A stretch of 44,895 bases of DNA, taken from positions 1 to 44,895 of the forward strand of contig JADGNE010000018.1 of the NCBI GenBank assembly GCA_015234425.1. The letters are read 5' to 3'. A program made the position numbers and the translations under genes. The notes below the pieces were generated by a model. It was not told where the DNA came from and searched no databases. It saw only the letters and a list, made by a program, of their open reading frames with translations. How positions within the stretch are numbered: the first letter of the stretch is position 1; the number at the start of each line of letters is the position of its first letter. This document shows, piece after piece, positions 42,968 through 44,895 of this stretch. This stretch comes from Devosia sp. Its GTDB lineage: Bacteria > Pseudomonadota > Alphaproteobacteria > Rhizobiales > Devosiaceae.

Positions 42968-44260
42968 ATGACCCCTCGGAAGCGCATCGTCATTATTGGT
43001 GGCGGGTTTGGCGGCCTTGCTGCGGCGCAGAGCCTGTCGCGTGCAGACGCCGACGTCATCCTGATCGACCGGCGCAATCACCACCTCTTCCAGCCACTGC
43101 TCTATCAGGTGGCCACCGCCACGCTCAGCCCGTCCGAAATCGCCTGGCCCATCCGCCATATTCTGCGCAAACAGGACAATGCCCGCGTGCTGATGGCCAC
43201 GGTCGTTGGCGTCGACAAGGATGAAAAAGCGGTGCTCTTCGAGGACGGCACGCGGCAACATTATGATTATCTGATCCTCGCGACCGGCGCCCAGCATGCC
43301 TATTTCGGCAATGATGCCTGGGAAGCCCACGCGCCGGGTCTGAAGACCCTTGAGGATGCCACCGCTATCCGCCGGAAACTGCTGCTGGCCTTCGAGGCCG
43401 CCGAGCGCGAACCAGACGACGAAAAGCGCCGGGCCCTCTTGACCTTCGCCATTATCGGCGCGGGCCCCACCGGCGTCGAAATGGCCGGCGCTGTCATCGA
43501 ACTGGCGCGGGCGAGCGTACGCGGCCAGTTCAACATGATCGGTCCGGACGATGTGCGCGTTGTGCTGATCGAGGGGGCCGATCGCGTCCTCCTCAATTTC
43601 GACCCGACCCTGTCCCAATATACGCTTGAGGCGCTGCGCAGTCGTGGCGTCGAGATCGAGCTCGGCCAAATGGTCAAAGAGATCGATGAGGACGGCGTCA
43701 GCTACGGCGACAAGCGGCTGGAAACAAAGACCATTATCTGGGCCGCCGGGGTGGCCGCATCACCAGCCGCCAAATGGCTGGGCGCGGAGAGCGACCGGTC
43801 TGGTCGGGTGCTCGTCAATCCCGATCTCACCGTGCCGGGCCATAACGACATCTTTGTCATCGGCGATACGGCCAGCGTCAAGACGCCGGACGGGAAGCCA
43901 GTGCCCGGCGTCGGCCCTGCTGCCAAGCAGGCGGGGACGCATGCCGCCAAAACGATTCTCGATCGCCTCGCGGGCGGCACCATGTCCGCGCCCTTCGTCT
44001 ACCGGCATGCCGGGGACCTCGCCACGATCGGCAAGCGGGCGGCGGTCATCGACTTTGGCTGGACCAAGCTCAAGGGCTGGCTGGCGTGGTGGATCTGGGG
44101 CTTTGCCCACATCTACTTCCTGGTGGACCTCAAGAACCGGGTGTTTGTGACCCTTAACTGGCTCTGGATCCACATTACCGGTCAGCATCGCAACCGGCTG
44201 ATCACCCATGGCATGGCCCCCGGTCGCGCGCCGATCAAGGAAGTGACGGACGGGGAATAG
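42968..44260 (+). CDS. Type II NADH:quinone oxidoreductase (NDH-2)
   Basis: A 430-residue FAD flavoenzyme that transfers electrons from NADH to quinone without pumping protons. The FAD Rossmann motif GGGFGG (11-16), the second dinucleotide-binding motif GAGPTGVEMAG (about 163-173, for NADH) and the GD motif (FVIGDTA) are present. The C-terminal amphipathic and hydrophobic segments (WLAWWIWGFAHIYFLVDL and following, about 365-405) fit membrane docking. ATG 42968 starts just 46 bp after the FGGY kinase. Confusion with other pyridine nucleotide-disulfide oxidoreductases is unlikely because no redox cysteine pair is present. Confidence 0.92.
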   Translation: MTPRKRIVIIGGGFGGLAAAQSLSRADADVILIDRRNHHLFQPLLYQVATATLSPSEIAWPIRHILRKQDNARVLMATVVGVDKDEKAVLFEDGTRQHYDYLILATGAQHAYFGNDAWEAHAPGLKTLEDATAIRRKLLLAFEAAEREPDDEKRRALLTFAIIGAGPTGVEMAGAVIELARASVRGQFNMIGPDDVRVVLIEGADRVLLNFDPTLSQYTLEALRSRGVEIELGQMVKEIDEDGVSYGDKRLETKTIIWAAGVAASPAAKWLGAESDRSGRVLVNPDLTVPGHNDIFVIGDTASVKTPDGKPVPGVGPAAKQAGTHAAKTILDRLAGGTMSAPFVYRHAGDLATIGKRAAVIDFGWTKLKGWLAWWIWGFAHIYFLVDLKNRVFVTLNWLWIHITGQHRNRLITHGMAPGRAPIKEVTDGE

Positions 44261-44278
44261 CGCTGGATCTTCAGCGCT
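44259..44278. other. Hairpin across the NDH-2/EamA stop codons
   Basis: AGCGCTG (44259-44265) and CAGCGCT (44272-44278) form a perfect 7-bp inverted repeat with a 6-nt loop, spanning both convergent stop codons. It lacks T-tracts, so terminator activity is uncertain; it may stabilise both 3' ends. Confidence 0.35.
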
Positions 44279-44895
44279 CAAGCACGGGATCGACGACGCT
44301 TGCTGACTTGTTGAGAGCCCGTTCGCGCAGCCAGATATAGAGCCCGCTGGCGATGATGATGCCGGCGCCGAGAATGAAGAACTGGTCGGGTGGCTCGTTG
44401 AAGACGAGCCAACTGGCGATCGAAAGATAGAGCAGGCTGAGGTAGCTGAATGGGGCCAGCGCTGCGGGCCCGGCGAACCTGTGCGCGGTCGAGTTGAGGA
44501 AGTGACCGAGCAGTCCGGCGGCGCCCATGATGAAGAAGGCGACCCAGGAAATCGGCTGGCTGGGCCAGGCCCAATCGCCAAAAGCGAACGGCGCCAAGAG
44601 GATAACCGGCACGCCGCCAGCGTAGAACTGCTGGGTGAGCGCGCCGTCTACGCCCGCTAGCTTGCGGGTGAGGATCGCGAAAATGGCGAGGAAGAAGGCA
44701 CAGGCGACGCTGATCAGCGCGGCCGGCTGAAACGCTTCTGACCCGGGGCGAACGATGATCATGGTGCCGATAAACCCAATGCCGATGGCCACCCAGCGAC
44801 GCCAGCCGACTTTCTCGCCCAAAAAGGGCCCGGACAGGGCGCAGATGATCAGCGGCGAGGTGAACTGGATGGCGCTGGTGACGGTCAGCGGCAGG
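44271..44895 (-). CDS. DMT/EamA family transporter, truncated at the window edge
   Basis: The C-terminal 207 residues of a drug/metabolite (EamA) permease; its N-terminus lies beyond the right end. The visible sequence opens with LPLTVTSAIQFTSPLIICAL and reaches FLGEKVGWRRW, the standard end of the first EamA repeat, then the second repeat of five hydrophobic helices (about 183 residues), ending SASVVDPVLER. The reading frame is open to the last base, so I annotate it as partial rather than starting at an internal TTG (44822). It converges on the NDH-2 gene, 10 bp between stops. The substrate is unknown; a hairpin at 44259-44278 spans the junction. Confidence 0.88.
   Translation of the reverse strand, partial: LPLTVTSAIQFTSPLIICALSGPFLGEKVGWRRWVAIGIGFIGTMIIVRPGSEAFQPAALISVACAFFLAIFAILTRKLAGVDGALTQQFYAGGVPVILLAPFAFGDWAWPSQPISWVAFFIMGAAGLLGHFLNSTAHRFAGPAALAPFSYLSLLYLSIASWLVFNEPPDQFFILGAGIIIASGLYIWLRERALNKSASVVDPVLER

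Overview
This 44.9 kb window is GC-rich, densely packed chromosomal DNA from an alphaproteobacterium. The gene set suggests Hyphomicrobiales, and the overall style resembles Devosia and relatives. This placement is inferred from a DUF2865 secreted protein, an HWE-family histidine kinase, a GluRS2-type glutamyl-tRNA synthetase, a class II DAHP synthase, an Atm1-type exporter and a PleC/PdhS-like sensor kinase; no marker gene search was possible. I see no rRNA, tRNA, CRISPR array, prophage or insertion sequence. Most of the window is core metabolism and housekeeping.

Layout. 0.2-2.3 kb: an AGE-family sugar isomerase/epimerase and an SDR dehydrogenase, separated by a terminator. 2.4-4.1 kb: a translationally coupled nadC-cysQ pair. 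4.2-9.4 kb: a PadR regulator with a clear palindrome in its promoter region, then an RND efflux adaptor and permease, closed by a bidirectional terminator. 9.5-11.7 kb, minus strand: an ArsR-type regulator overlapping an Atm1-type ABC exporter. 11.8-17.0 kb, minus strand: a tight run of VOC protein, two tandem GFA proteins, citramalate synthase (cimA) and a large LysM protein that appears to start at CTG. 17.0-18.5 kb: cysS.

18.8-21.1 kb: a fumarylacetoacetase-family hydrolase divergent from a secreted DUF2865 protein, with a palindrome-rich region between them. 21.1-24.1 kb, minus strand: nadE-gltX (4-bp overlap), gltX running tail to tail into the DUF2865 gene. 24.2-27.8 kb: an outer-membrane beta-barrel protein, and a response regulator that ends 1 bp from a convergent HWE sensor kinase. 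27.9-32.1 kb, minus strand: rpiA, DUF2059, glutathione reductase and DAHP synthase. 32.4-34.1 kb: L,D-transpeptidase and moaA. 34.1-37.1 kb: an Lrp-type regulator, a membrane sensor kinase and a secreted protein of unknown role. 37.1-39.8 kb: divergent cobT/cobS and a membrane aspartic protease. 39.8-44.9 kb: dusA, a universal stress protein preceded by an FNR/FixK-type box, an FGGY sugar kinase, a type II NADH dehydrogenase and a truncated DMT transporter.

Common threads are glutathione/thiol and electrophile handling (glutathione reductase, Atm1-type exporter, two GFA proteins, VOC protein), NAD supply (nadC, nadE), cell-envelope proteins, and local regulation. I did not find a clear, wholly new multi-gene system. 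The best leads are regulatory: the PadR palindrome at the RND pump, the repeated GTTGC/GCAAC sites upstream of the hydrolase, the FNR-like box upstream of the stress protein, and the apparent CTG start of the LysM protein.
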